From contig CALODP010000014.1 of assembly GCA_942492055.1 (NCBI GenBank), forward strand, positions 1 through 64,000: a DNA stretch of 64,000 bases. Direction: 5' to 3'. The DNA is from CALODP01 sp942492055 (GTDB lineage Bacteria; Bacteroidota; Ignavibacteria; Ignavibacteriales; Melioribacteraceae). Position numbers and translations under genes: made by a program. Within the stretch, counting starts at the first letter, position 1; every line of letters starts with the position of its first letter. The notes beneath the pieces were generated by a model. The model did no database searches and had not been told where the DNA came from. It saw only the letters and a list, made by a program, of their open reading frames with translations. This document shows, in pieces, positions 9,214-17,490 of the stretch.

Positions 9214-10395
9214 GTGATAGCTAAGCGTGTTGAAAATATTGCCTCCTCTAAAACTATGGTTATTTCCGCCAAAGCGGTTGATTTGATTGCGAAGGGAGAA
9301 AACGTAATAAATCTCAGCGTAGGTGAACCTGATTTTCCCACACCGGAAAGAATCAAAAACGCGGCTATCGATGCTATCAACAACAATCATACAAAATACA
9401 CAGTAAATAACGGATTGCTCGAACTCAGAAAAGCAATTGCCGATAGAATATACGCCGATTACGGTGTTTCATATTCAACCGACGAAATTATTGTTTCCAA
9501 TGGTGCCAAGCAGGCTCTATTCTCCGCTATCCTGGCTCTTCTCGAAGAAGGGGACGAGGCTATCGTACCGGCTCCTTACTACGTTACTTATCCCGAAGCG
9601 ATTAAGTTCGCCGGAGCCAAACCGGTCTTCGTCGAAACAAAGGAAGAGGAAGGATTCAAGTTAACTCCCGAAGCTCTTATGGATGCGATTACCGAAGATA
9701 CTAAAGTTCTGGTGCTCTGTTCGCCATGTAACCCTACAGGAGCAACATATAAGAAAGAGGAGCTGGAAGCATTGGCGATAATAGCTCAGCGAAAAGGATT
9801 ATTTATTATCACCGATGAAATTTACGACAAGCTTCTTTACGATAATTTCGATTATACAAGCCTCCCTTCCTTGGCAGAGACGATTAAGTATCGTACGGTA
9901 CTGATCAACGGGGTTTCCAAAAGCTACGCTATGACAGGCTGGAGAATCGGCTATGCGTGCGCCAACAGAGAGATAATCGCGGCGATGAGCAAGATTCAAA
10001 GTCATAATACTTCCGGTGCTTGTTCCGTTTCGCAGTACGCTTCAATCGAGGCTCTATCCGGTCCGCAAGATGATGTGGAAGAGATGCGTAAGGAATTCGA
10101 GAAGAGAAGAAACTATTTCGCCGACGCCCTCAATAATATCAAAGGTATCTCCGCCACCCGTCCCGAAGGGGCATTCTATATCTTCGCCAATGTGAAAGAA
10201 ACATTCGGAAAAAAAATAGGTGGAAAGAAGATAACCAACTCCCACGATTTCGCAATGGCTCTTATCGACGAAGCAAAAGTAGTAGGTGTGCCCGGCTCAG
10301 CCTTCGGCATGGAAGGATATATCCGCTTCTCCTTTTCCAGCTCCCTCGAAACATTAAAAGAAGCCGTAAAGAGAATCTCTGAATTATTGGGGTAA
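9214..10395 (+). CDS. Class I/II aminotransferase (aspartate aminotransferase family), second copy
   Basis: A 393-residue PLP enzyme. The sequence shows LSVGEPDFPTPERIK, KYTVNNGLLELRKAI, SNGAKQALF, the CSPCNPTGATY loop, DEIYDKLLYD, and NGVSKSYAMTGWRIGYA with the PLP lysine at K236. GYIRFSFSSS carries the C-terminal arginine. This agrees closely with bacterial aspartate/prephenate aminotransferases of the AspC (subgroup 1-beta) type. The reading frame opens upstream at a TTG (9178), but the GTG at 9214 has GGAG a few bases before it and begins the conserved domain directly. It is more canonical than the copy at 5725, so it is the better candidate for the housekeeping aspartate aminotransferase. 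Confidence 0.9.
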   Translation: MIAKRVENIASSKTMVISAKAVDLIAKGENVINLSVGEPDFPTPERIKNAAIDAINNNHTKYTVNNGLLELRKAIADRIYADYGVSYSTDEIIVSNGAKQALFSAILALLEEGDEAIVPAPYYVTYPEAIKFAGAKPVFVETKEEEGFKLTPEALMDAITEDTKVLVLCSPCNPTGATYKKEELEALAIIAQRKGLFIITDEIYDKLLYDNFDYTSLPSLAETIKYRTVLINGVSKSYAMTGWRIGYACANREIIAAMSKIQSHNTSGACSVSQYASIEALSGPQDDVEEMRKEFEKRRNYFADALNNIKGISATRPEGAFYIFANVKETFGKKIGGKKITNSHDFAMALIDEAKVVGVPGSAFGMEGYIRFSFSSSLETLKEAVKRISELLG

Positions 10396-10454
10396 GTGGT
10401 GATCTCCAAGAAAATTGAATTTTTGAAATTCTTATAATCTACAAAGATGAAGCG

Positions 10455-10471
10455 TCCCGACTTTGTCGGGA
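10455..10471. repeat. Short palindrome TCCCGAC-TTT-GTCGGGA
   Basis: A perfect 7-bp stem with a 3-base loop, 60 bases after the aminotransferase gene. It may serve as its terminator although no T-run follows. The same palindrome type occurs at 10811-10824 and as a hairpin inside the cobalamin riboswitch (11266-11282). Confidence 0.55.
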
Positions 10472-10514
10472 TCTCATACCTACAAATCATAATACATTTT
10501 TTCGGATAGATCCT

Positions 10515-10754
10515 TTATAAAAACTCATTAGCTTTTTTCGCGTTCTTCATTCTCTTAAGTCTGGCTTCCAACTTAACAGCTTCACTACCGGATAACACGG
10601 ATACGGCAGCGACAATTTCCCAAGGTCCTTTGTTTTTGGTAGCCTTTTCCCGATTGGAATTGTGTCTGCATAACCTATCGTAAAGATTCTTAGTCTGTCC
10701 GATATAGAATTTATTATTAACGGATTTTAATATGTATACGAAGAAATGTTCCAT
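10515..10754 (-). CDS. GIY-YIG domain protein (UPF0213/YhbQ-like)
   Basis: A 79-residue single-domain GIY-YIG protein. FVYILKSVNNKFYIGQT carries the two namesake strands, followed by LYDRLCRHN (arginine and histidine of the active site) and the EARLKR segment. The frame opens further upstream, but the ATG at 10754 begins MEHFFVYIL, the normal start for this family. Stand-alone GIY-YIG proteins of this size are common in Bacteroidota and related phyla. Their role is uncertain; DNA repair nuclease activity has been proposed for relatives. It is a monocistronic gene downstream of the tRNA-Lys on the same strand. Confidence 0.85.
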   Translation of the reverse strand: MEHFFVYILKSVNNKFYIGQTKNLYDRLCRHNSNREKATKNKGPWEIVAAVSVLSGSEAVKLEARLKRMKNAKKANEFL

Positions 10755-10882
10755 GGAAAAGAAAACAAAAATAAAATTGATAAGATTCAAGAAATCACCA
10801 CCGTCCCCCACCGACAAAAGTCGGGGTACTCAACCACTGAGTTTAGGGATGAAGGATGGGGAATAGGAGTATTTAAAACAAA

Positions 10883-10913
10883 AAAGCCTTGCAAGAAATA
10901 CTTACAAGGCTTT
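10883..10913 (-). terminator. Intrinsic terminator of tRNA-Lys
   Basis: AAAGCCTTG (10883-10891) and CAAGGCTTT (10905-10913) form a 9-bp stem. Read on the minus strand it is followed by TTTTTTGTTTT, directly after the tRNA. Confidence 0.8.
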
Positions 10914-10919
10914 GGGATG

Positions 10920-10991
10920 TGAGCGCGGGTGGTCTCGAACCACCGACCCTCTGCTTAAAAGGCAGATGCTCTACCACTGAGCTACGCGCCC
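10920..10991 (-). tRNA. tRNA-Lys (anticodon TTT)
   Basis: On the minus strand the gene starts GGGCGCG and ends CGCGCTC plus discriminator A, giving a full 7-bp acceptor stem with one G-U pair. The D arm contains AGCTCAGTGGTAGAGC, the T arm GGTTCGAGACC. The anticodon stem TCTGC/GCAGA encloses CTTTTAA, so the anticodon is TTT. The CCA end is not encoded. A terminator follows immediately. Confidence 0.95.
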
Positions 10992-11258
10992 ATCCGTTAA
11001 AAACAAGAATCCAAATATAGACCATTCTCCGGAATTATGCAAATTTTTTTTCTAAGAAGATTCAAAAAGACTGAAAAATATCTAAAAAAAAGGATTAATA
11101 TTTTTTCGAAAAATTTAACATAGGCGCAACTTCTTGTAATACAAAAGATTACAAAAATTACTTAAAGCAGAAGGGAGAAAAATGGAGGAAATTAATCAAT
11201 CAATTGATTGATCAGGTTCTTTAAAATTGTTATGTTTGTAGCTACACTTATTGGTAAT

Positions 11259-11425
11259 GTTAGGGTCCCGACAAGGTCGGGATAATAGGGAATTCGGTGT
11301 AAAACCGAGGCTGTTCCCGCAACTGTAAGTTTCGTAACCTTATTAAACCGGATCCACTGTTTCATAGCCAAAATGAATCGGGAAGGGGGTTTAGCTTAGA
11401 AACGAGCCAGGATACCTGCCCTAAT
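11259..11425 (+). promoter_or_regulatory. Cobalamin (B12) riboswitch upstream of nrdD
   Basis: The conserved core is clear: AGGGAATTCGGTGTAAAACC, then GCTGTTCCCGCAACTGTA (11310-11327), and the B12 box AGCCAGGATACCTGCC (11405-11420). P1 pairs GTTAGGG (11259-11265) with CCCTAAT (11419-11425). P2 is the perfect hairpin TCCCGACAAGGTCGGGA (11266-11282). B12 riboswitches normally switch genes off when adenosylcobalamin is present. Here the downstream gene is the B12-independent class III ribonucleotide reductase, so the logic would be to make it when B12 is scarce. A hairpin at 11484-11511 (ACGGTCA/TGACCGT) may belong to the expression platform. Confidence 0.93.
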
Positions 11426-11582
11426 ATTTCTGTGTTGAGGCTTTCGGGAGTTAAGGCTGGTATAACAATATTAAAGTATCAGAACGGTCATCAAAAACCT
11501 TCATTGACCGTCCCGATTCTCACATTGAAATAGTGAAACAAATTCTTTTAATTTTACACATAATTAAAGGCCTGGTATATCT

Positions 11583-13682
11583 ATGTCTGTACGCGTTATT
11601 GAAAAAATTATCAAAAGAGATGGGGAAGTTCACGAGTTTAACCCGACGAAAATAGTTAACGCTATTCAAAAAGCGGGGAAATCAACCGGTGAATTTGGGG
11701 AAGAGATAGCGCAGAGGTTAACGACTAAGGTCCTAAGTATTCTTCAAAATGTGGTTTCAGATAATGAACCAACTGTTGAGGATATTCAGGATATAGTTGA
11801 GGAAGTTCTCCTCAATTCTCCTTACCGTAAAACAGCCAAAGCGTTTATTGTTTATCGTGAGCAGCACGCTAAACTTAGAGAGATGACCTCAAACTCTCAT
11901 GTTGACCTTATCGATAGTTATCTTGATAAAATCGATTGGAAAGTCAACGAGAACAGTAATATGAGTTTCTCTTTGCAGGGACTTAACAACTACATCTCTT
12001 CGGAGATAAGCAAGGTTTACTGGTTAACAAAAATATATCCCGAACATATCAAACAAGCACATGTTAACGGCGACGTTCATATTCATGATCTCGGTTTGCT
12101 AAGTGTTTATTGCGTAGGTTGGGATCTTTATGATGTTTTGGTTAACGGTTTCAAAGGAGTATCCGGTAAGATAGAATCTAAACCGGCTAAACATTTCAGA
12201 AGCGCTTTGGGACAGGTTGTAAATTTCTTCTATACTCTTCAAGGGGAAGCAGCCGGCGCGCAGGCCTTTTCGAATTTCGATACATTGTTGGCTCCTTTTA
12301 TCAGATACGATAAATTATCGTATAAAGAAGTAAGACAAGCTTTGCAGGAATTTTTATTCAACATTAACGTCCCGACTCGTGTTGGGTTTCAGACTCCATT
12401 TACTAACGTTACTCTCGATTTAACAGTCCCTTCATATTACAAAGATCAGGCGGTAATAGTAGGCGGGGAAATGCAGAAAGAGACTTACGGAGATTTTCAG
12501 GAAGAAATAGATCTCTTTAATAAAGCTTTCCTTGAAGTTATGCGAGAAGGGGACGCAAATGGCAGAGTATTTACTTTCCCAATTCCTACATATAATATTT
12601 CCGAGGATTTCGATTATGATAATCCAAATCTCGAAATACTCTGGGAAGTAACAGCTAAATATGGTATTCCGTATTTCGCGAATTTCGTGAATTCCGATAT
12701 GAAGCCGGAAGATGCGCGTAGTATGTGTTGCAGACTTAGAATAGATAATAGAGAATTATATAAAAGAGGTGGCGGGTTATTCGGGTCATCACCATTGACG
12801 GGATCAATAGGTGTTGTTACGATGAATATGCCACGCTTAGGTTATATAGCGAAGGACGAAGAAGAATTTTTCGAAAAACTTTCCGAGATGATGGAATTAG
12901 CCAAGGAAAGTTTGGAAATCAAACGAAAGATATTGGAAAGATTCACAGACGGACACCTTTATCCGTATATGAGCTATTATCTCCGAAATATCAAAAGCAG
13001 ATTCAACCAATATTGGAAAAATCATTTTTCCACAATCGGCTTGGTTGGAATGAACGAGGCTTGTATAAATCTGCTTGGGGATAATATCGGTTCCAAAGAA
13101 GGAAAAGAGTTTACAGAAAGAGTACTCGTTTTTATGCGTGAAAAATTGGTTCAATTCCAGGAAGAGACCGGAAATAGTTATAATCTCGAAGCAACTCCGG
13201 CAGAAGGAACTTCTTATAGATTGGCCTTATTGGATAAGAAAAAATATCCGAATATTATTTGCGCGAATGAGGAATCATACGACGAAACAGAAACACCGTT
13301 CTATACAAATTCAACACAGCTACCGGTCAATTTCACAGATGATCTTTTCGAAATGATGGATCTTCAAGATTCCATTCAGTCGAAATATACCGGAGGAACG
13401 GTTCAGCATCTCTTTATTGGGGAGAGAATTAAAGATACCGAATCTTTGAAGGGGCTGATAAAGAGAATCGCTACTAATTACAGTTTGCCTTATTTCTCGA
13501 TTACTCCAACATTCTCGGTTTGCCCTACTTGTGGCTATATCGACGGTGAACATGAAGAATGTCCGAAATGTGGCGGCGAAACAGAAATATATTCAAGGGT
13601 TGTCGGGTATTTACGCCCTGTCAATCAGTGGAATAAAGGTAAGAAAGAAGAGTTCAAAATTAGGAAGACATATTTAGTATGA
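11583..13682 (+). CDS. nrdD: Anaerobic (class III) ribonucleoside-triphosphate reductase
   Basis: Reduces ribonucleoside triphosphates to deoxynucleotides without oxygen, using a glycyl radical. The 699-residue protein begins with an ATP-cone (about residues 1-95, IIKRDGEVHEFNPTKIVNAI), the allosteric site. The catalytic barrel follows with SMCCRLRIDN and GSIGVVTMNMPRLGY. Near the end CPTCGYIDGEHEECPKCGG is the four-cysteine zinc site, and RVVGYLRPVNQWN carries the glycyl radical residue (about G675). The ATG at 11583 starts the cone domain. Its stop overlaps the start of the activase gene, so the pair is translationally coupled. Expression is probably controlled by the cobalamin riboswitch upstream. 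Confidence 0.97.
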   Translation: MSVRVIEKIIKRDGEVHEFNPTKIVNAIQKAGKSTGEFGEEIAQRLTTKVLSILQNVVSDNEPTVEDIQDIVEEVLLNSPYRKTAKAFIVYREQHAKLREMTSNSHVDLIDSYLDKIDWKVNENSNMSFSLQGLNNYISSEISKVYWLTKIYPEHIKQAHVNGDVHIHDLGLLSVYCVGWDLYDVLVNGFKGVSGKIESKPAKHFRSALGQVVNFFYTLQGEAAGAQAFSNFDTLLAPFIRYDKLSYKEVRQALQEFLFNINVPTRVGFQTPFTNVTLDLTVPSYYKDQAVIVGGEMQKETYGDFQEEIDLFNKAFLEVMREGDANGRVFTFPIPTYNISEDFDYDNPNLEILWEVTAKYGIPYFANFVNSDMKPEDARSMCCRLRIDNRELYKRGGGLFGSSPLTGSIGVVTMNMPRLGYIAKDEEEFFEKLSEMMELAKESLEIKRKILERFTDGHLYPYMSYYLRNIKSRFNQYWKNHFSTIGLVGMNEACINLLGDNIGSKEGKEFTERVLVFMREKLVQFQEETGNSYNLEATPAEGTSYRLALLDKKKYPNIICANEESYDETETPFYTNSTQLPVNFTDDLFEMMDLQDSIQSKYTGGTVQHLFIGERIKDTESLKGLIKRIATNYSLPYFSITPTFSVCPTCGYIDGEHEECPKCGGETEIYSRVVGYLRPVNQWNKGKKEEFKIRKTYLV

Positions 13683-14323
13683 TTATAGGCGGGTTGGCGA
13701 AATTCTCACTGATTGATTATCCGGGAAAAGTAGCCGCAGTATTATTTACGAGGGGATGCAATTTTAGGTGCCCGTTTTGTCACAACTCAGAACTCGTTTT
13801 ACCTGATAGATATTGCGAACCGATTCCATTGGAATCGGTTTTCGATTTTATGGAAAAAAGAAAAGGGAAGCTCGACGGAATTGTTATAACCGGAGGCGAG
13901 CCTACTCTTCATAAAGATCTCCCTGAGTTTATTTCACAAATTAAAGAAATGTCTTATTTGGTAAAACTCGATACAAATGGTAGTAACCCTACCGTTTTGA
14001 GAGATTTGATTGATAAAAAACTTATTGATTACGTTGCGATGGATATAAAGGCCACTTTCGAAAAATACGATTCACTTACCGGGGTTACTGCCGATATATC
14101 CAAGATTAAAGAAAGCATTGAACTGATTACTACCTCCGGAATCGATCACCAATTTCGAACTACGGTTGTAAAGGAATTATTGACGGCGAATGATCTGAAA
14201 AAGATGAAAGAAGTTTGGTCTGAGAAATTAGTTTTGCAAGAGTTTAAGGAGTCGGAAAAGATAATTGATAATAGTTTGAACAGATGTGAGAGTTACACCG
14301 AAGAAGAGATGAAATCCTTTTAG
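13679..14323 (+). CDS. nrdG: Anaerobic ribonucleotide reductase activating enzyme (radical SAM)
   Basis: Generates the glycyl radical on NrdD by reductive cleavage of S-adenosylmethionine. The 214-residue protein starts GGLAKFSLIDYPGKVAAVLF, typical of this activase family, then CNFRCPFCHN, the CxxxCxxC motif that binds the 4Fe-4S cluster, then ITGGEPTLH, the SAM-binding GGE motif. The ATG overlaps the nrdD stop (ATGA). It is longer than the short E. coli NrdG and resembles the 200-240-residue form common in anaerobes, often annotated as pyruvate formate-lyase-like activating protein; the neighbour settles the assignment. Confidence 0.93.
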   Translation: MIIGGLAKFSLIDYPGKVAAVLFTRGCNFRCPFCHNSELVLPDRYCEPIPLESVFDFMEKRKGKLDGIVITGGEPTLHKDLPEFISQIKEMSYLVKLDTNGSNPTVLRDLIDKKLIDYVAMDIKATFEKYDSLTGVTADISKIKESIELITTSGIDHQFRTTVVKELLTANDLKKMKEVWSEKLVLQEFKESEKIIDNSLNRCESYTEEEMKSF

Positions 14324-14389
14324 GTGAACTTATTGAATTGATTGAATGTGTTAATAAATAAATATTCTCAAACAAATATATGATGTAAT

Positions 14390-15973
14390 ATGGAATTGTT
14401 GTCTAATACGTATGTTGCTTTTTTTGTTATTGTTGCGTTAGGAATAGCCATAGGAAACATTAAAGTAAAAGGAATTTCGCTCGATCTGTCAGCGATAATA
14501 TTTGTCGCTTTGGTTTTCGGGCATTTCGGAGTTAAAATTCCCGGAATTATCCAAAAGATAGGATTGATCTTTTTTATTTACTCTGTAGGAATCCAAGCCG
14601 GACCTGGTTTTTTCAAGTCTTTCAAGGCTCAAGGAGCCAGCCTTATTTTTATTGCCTTTGTTGTAGTGGTGTCTGGAGCATTAACATCCGTTGGAATGGC
14701 ATATGCATGTGATATTGATCTGCCATTGGTTATCGGTATCTTTACCGGTGCATTAACAAGTACTCCTGGTTTGGCTGCAGCTATAGAAAGTACAAAATCT
14801 TCATTGGCCTCAATTGGATATGGTATTGCTTATCCTTTTGGAGTGATAGGTGTTATTCTTTTCGTGAAGATAGCTCCGAAATTGTTTAAGGTAAACATTA
14901 AGGAGGAAGAAGACGATTACGAAAGAGAAGTACACGCCGATTATCCGGAATTATTCAACAAAAATTTCGTTGTTGAAAATCCAAATATTTTCGGCAAAAC
15001 TATCGGTGAGCTTCGTGTAAGGACAATGACGAAGACAAATATCGCAAGAATAATGCACGAGGGAGAATCAATTATTCCTACGATGGAAACTGAGTTGTGC
15101 AAGGGAGACATCGTAAAAGTAATTGGTACCGAAGTAGGATTGGAAAAGATAAGGTTGCTTATCGGCAATGAAACCGATATCGAAATGCCAAAGAGTAAGA
15201 AATTCTTCGTAAGAAACTTTTTGGTATCCAATAAGGAAATTGTAAATAGTACTATCGGAGAACTCGGATTATTCGAAAACTTCGACGCTACCGCAACCAG
15301 AATCAGACGTAGTGGTATCGATATTACGCCGACAGCAAAGAGTAAACTGCAACTCGGTGATAAAGTTGTTGTTGTTTGTGCCGAAGGAACTGTTCCCAGA
15401 TTATCAAAATTATTCGGAGATAGTAGAGAAAAGCTAATTGAATTGGATCTATTCCCTGTATCGGTCGGAATCATTTTGGGTATCTTAATTGGAATTATAA
15501 ACATTCCTCTTTTCGGAGTGGACTTCCATTTGGGATTAACCGGTGGAGTACTGATTTCTTCTTTGTTGCTCAGTAAAATCGGTAAAACAGGCAATATAGT
15601 ATGGAACGTTGCCGGATCAACAAATCAATTTATCAGAAAGCTTGGTTTGGTTTTCTTTTTGGCAAGCGTTGGTACTAATGCCGGTGGTAGCCTGGTTGAG
15701 ACTGTTTCTGAATACGGATTGCAGTTGTTCCTTGTAGGGGCTGTAATAACTATGGTTCCGATGATATTGGCTGTTGTAATCGGTAGGTTATATTTTAAGA
15801 CTAATTTCCTAACATTATTGGGTGCGTTAACGGGAAGTATGACATCAACACCTGCGTTGAGCGCGCTTGAACCGATGACAGATTCAAACGCTCCGAAAAT
15901 TGCTTACGCGACAGTTTATCCGTTCGCTTTGGTTATAATAGTTATTTCCAGTCAGGTTATGAGTTTATTATAA
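14390..15973 (+). CDS. AspT/YidE/YbjL-type transporter with two RCK_C domains
   Basis: A 527-residue inner-membrane protein with the duplicated architecture of the aspartate:alanine antiporter family. There is a membrane module (about residues 1-175), then two TrkA-C/RCK_C-like cytoplasmic domains (about 185-345, with GDIVKVIGTE and GDKVVVVCAE), then a second membrane module. The paired signature TGALTSTPGLAAA and TGSMTSTPALSAL lies in the two halves and is characteristic. AspT exchanges aspartate for alanine, but most YidE/YbjL members have no proven substrate. Nearby aminotransferases make an amino-acid substrate attractive, but that is inference. It is transcribed toward the zinc operon; only 12 bases separate it from yidD. 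Confidence 0.85.
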   Translation: MELLSNTYVAFFVIVALGIAIGNIKVKGISLDLSAIIFVALVFGHFGVKIPGIIQKIGLIFFIYSVGIQAGPGFFKSFKAQGASLIFIAFVVVVSGALTSVGMAYACDIDLPLVIGIFTGALTSTPGLAAAIESTKSSLASIGYGIAYPFGVIGVILFVKIAPKLFKVNIKEEEDDYEREVHADYPELFNKNFVVENPNIFGKTIGELRVRTMTKTNIARIMHEGESIIPTMETELCKGDIVKVIGTEVGLEKIRLLIGNETDIEMPKSKKFFVRNFLVSNKEIVNSTIGELGLFENFDATATRIRRSGIDITPTAKSKLQLGDKVVVVCAEGTVPRLSKLFGDSREKLIELDLFPVSVGIILGILIGIINIPLFGVDFHLGLTGGVLISSLLLSKIGKTGNIVWNVAGSTNQFIRKLGLVFFLASVGTNAGGSLVETVSEYGLQLFLVGAVITMVPMILAVVIGRLYFKTNFLTLLGALTGSMTSTPALSALEPMTDSNAPKIAYATVYPFALVIIVISSQVMSLL

Positions 15974-15985
15974 ATGTGGTTGTGG

Positions 15986-16234
15986 TCACGGCACCGGGTC
16001 GTGACCGCTTCCTCCCCACGGGTGACAACGAGCTATTCTTTTAATTCCCAACCAACCTCCTTTGAAAATTCCGTATTTCTTAAGAGCTTCCATTGTGTAG
16101 TGAGAGCAGGTTGGAGTAAACCGACACGAAGCCGGAAAGAGTGGGGAGATAAGCAACTGATATCCTCTTATGAGAATCATAAAAGGAATAGCAATAAGTT
16201 TGGTAGTAATTTCTATAATTCTATTTATCTTCAT
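15986..16234 (-). CDS. yidD: Membrane protein insertion efficiency factor YidD
   Basis: An 82-residue protein with the whole family signature: GYQLLISPLFPASCRFTPTC (its cysteines and proline-rich turn), SHYTMEALKKYG, GIKRIARCHPWGGSGHDPVP. YidD is a small amphipathic inner-membrane-associated protein thought to help YidC insert proteins. It usually lies with rpmH-rnpA-yidC; here it is instead the last gene of the zinc-uptake operon and overlaps the end of the Fur-family gene by 14 bases. Confidence 0.95.
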   Translation of the reverse strand: MKINRIIEITTKLIAIPFMILIRGYQLLISPLFPASCRFTPTCSHYTMEALKKYGIFKGGWLGIKRIARCHPWGGSGHDPVP

Positions 16235-16652
16235 TATTATTTCCTTTACAAGAATTACACAGTCCCTTTGCTACAATACTTACGGAATCTATTTTGAAAT
16301 TATTACATGTTGCTAGGGAGTCGGCGTTAAAATCGTGTATACAAAATGTATGGCCACATTCTCTGCAAATCAAATGCATGTTATTGTCTGAAGATTCTTC
16401 CCGAAGAGTTGTTAAAGCAAAATGTGCGTGAGCCGATTCACAAGGAACACGATGAATTATATTCTTTCCCTCGAAAGTATTGAGAGTTCGGTAGATAGTT
16501 GCCATATCGTACACTGAATTAAGTTCGTTAGTTATATCTTGATAAGAGATCGCATAATTTTTTTTCTGAAATAGTTGAAGCAATTCCTGACGAATCTTAG
16601 TTTTTCTCAATTGCTTTTCAGAAAGAATATCAAATATGTCTCTATCTTTCAT
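16221..16652 (-). CDS. Fur-family metalloregulator, probably Zur
   Basis: A 143-residue Fur-family repressor. The winged-helix segment has MATIYRTLNTFEGKNIIHRV, matching the DNA-recognition helix of the family. CRECGHTFC and the C-terminal CNSCKG are the paired cysteines of the structural zinc site, and HAHFAL supplies histidines of the regulatory metal site. Its place directly behind znuB in a zinc-uptake operon argues for zinc as co-repressor. A perfect palindrome in front of znuA (19114-19128) is its likely operator, so the operon would be self-regulated. Iron or manganese specificity cannot be excluded from the sequence alone. Confidence 0.87.
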   Translation of the reverse strand: MKDRDIFDILSEKQLRKTKIRQELLQLFQKKNYAISYQDITNELNSVYDMATIYRTLNTFEGKNIIHRVPCESAHAHFALTTLREESSDNNMHLICRECGHTFCIHDFNADSLATCNNFKIDSVSIVAKGLCNSCKGNNNEDK

Positions 16653-16653
16653 C

Positions 16654-17487
16654 CTACTGAATCCTGATTCTTTTGTGGGAAACTCCTTTGATAAAAAAGG
16701 AAACTACATAGGCAATTCCGGTTAACAAAATTATTGAAGCACCTGCGGGCAAATTGGCGTAAAAGGATAATCCCAATCCGGAAAGAATAAAGACAAAAAT
16801 TAATCCGATCGACAGTAAAATCATTTTACGAATTCCTGAGGAAAACATTCCTGCTATTGCGGATGGTAAGGTTAAAAGGGCAATAACCAAGATCAATCCG
16901 ACAGATTGAACCAAGATTACAATTGTAAGTGCGATTATTGTCAATAGTAGAAGATAAATGAAATTTATATTAATTCCTCTGAGTTTAGCGTATTCCTGAT
17001 CAAAACAAACGAATACAAATTGTTTGAAAAATGTAAAGGTAACTGCCAGAATTAAAAGATCCAATCCAAGCAATAACCAGAGATCTTCTCTTGAGATCAT
17101 TAAAATATTACCGAAAAGGAAGGAGAGTAAATTTACATTATAACCCGGAGTAAGATATGCGAAAATTATTCCTACTGCCATTCCAATTGCCCATAATGCG
17201 CTGATAACGGTATCCTCATTTTGTTCGTAATGAAGCTTTACCCAGCCAATTAGCATGGCTGCAAAAAGAGCGAATACTAATGCCCCATATAACGGATTAA
17301 TTCCGATAAAGTAAGCAAGTCCCAAACCTCCCATTACAGCATGAGCTATTCCTCCACCGATATACGATATTTTTTTTACGACAACAAAAGTACCGGCAAT
17401 TCCACATGCGATTGCCGAAAGAATTCCCGCAAGCAGAGCATTTTGGATAAAGGAATACTCGGAGAGAAGTTCTATTAGTTCATTCAT
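16654..17487 (-). CDS. znuB: Zinc/manganese ABC transporter permease (ZnuB family)
   Basis: A 277-residue polytopic protein of the ABC-3 metal permease family, with about eight hydrophobic segments. The start LLSEYSFIQNALLAGILSAI, the GGGIAHAVMGG motif and the LLTLPSAIAGM segment are typical of ZnuB/MntB permeases. It forms the inner-membrane channel and pairs with the ATPase encoded just upstream and the binding protein before that. A gap of only three bases to znuC and one base to the Fur gene puts it in the middle of one operon. Confidence 0.9.
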   Translation of the reverse strand: MNELIELLSEYSFIQNALLAGILSAIACGIAGTFVVVKKISYIGGGIAHAVMGGLGLAYFIGINPLYGALVFALFAAMLIGWVKLHYEQNEDTVISALWAIGMAVGIIFAYLTPGYNVNLLSFLFGNILMISREDLWLLLGLDLLILAVTFTFFKQFVFVCFDQEYAKLRGININFIYLLLLTIIALTIVILVQSVGLILVIALLTLPSAIAGMFSSGIRKMILLSIGLIFVFILSGLGLSFYANLPAGASIILLTGIAYVVSFFIKGVSHKRIRIQ

Positions 17488-17490
17488 CAG

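Noticed and set aside
14941..15594. 217-codon minus-strand frame
   Set aside because: Antisense to the AspT/YidE-type transporter; low-complexity serine/isoleucine content.
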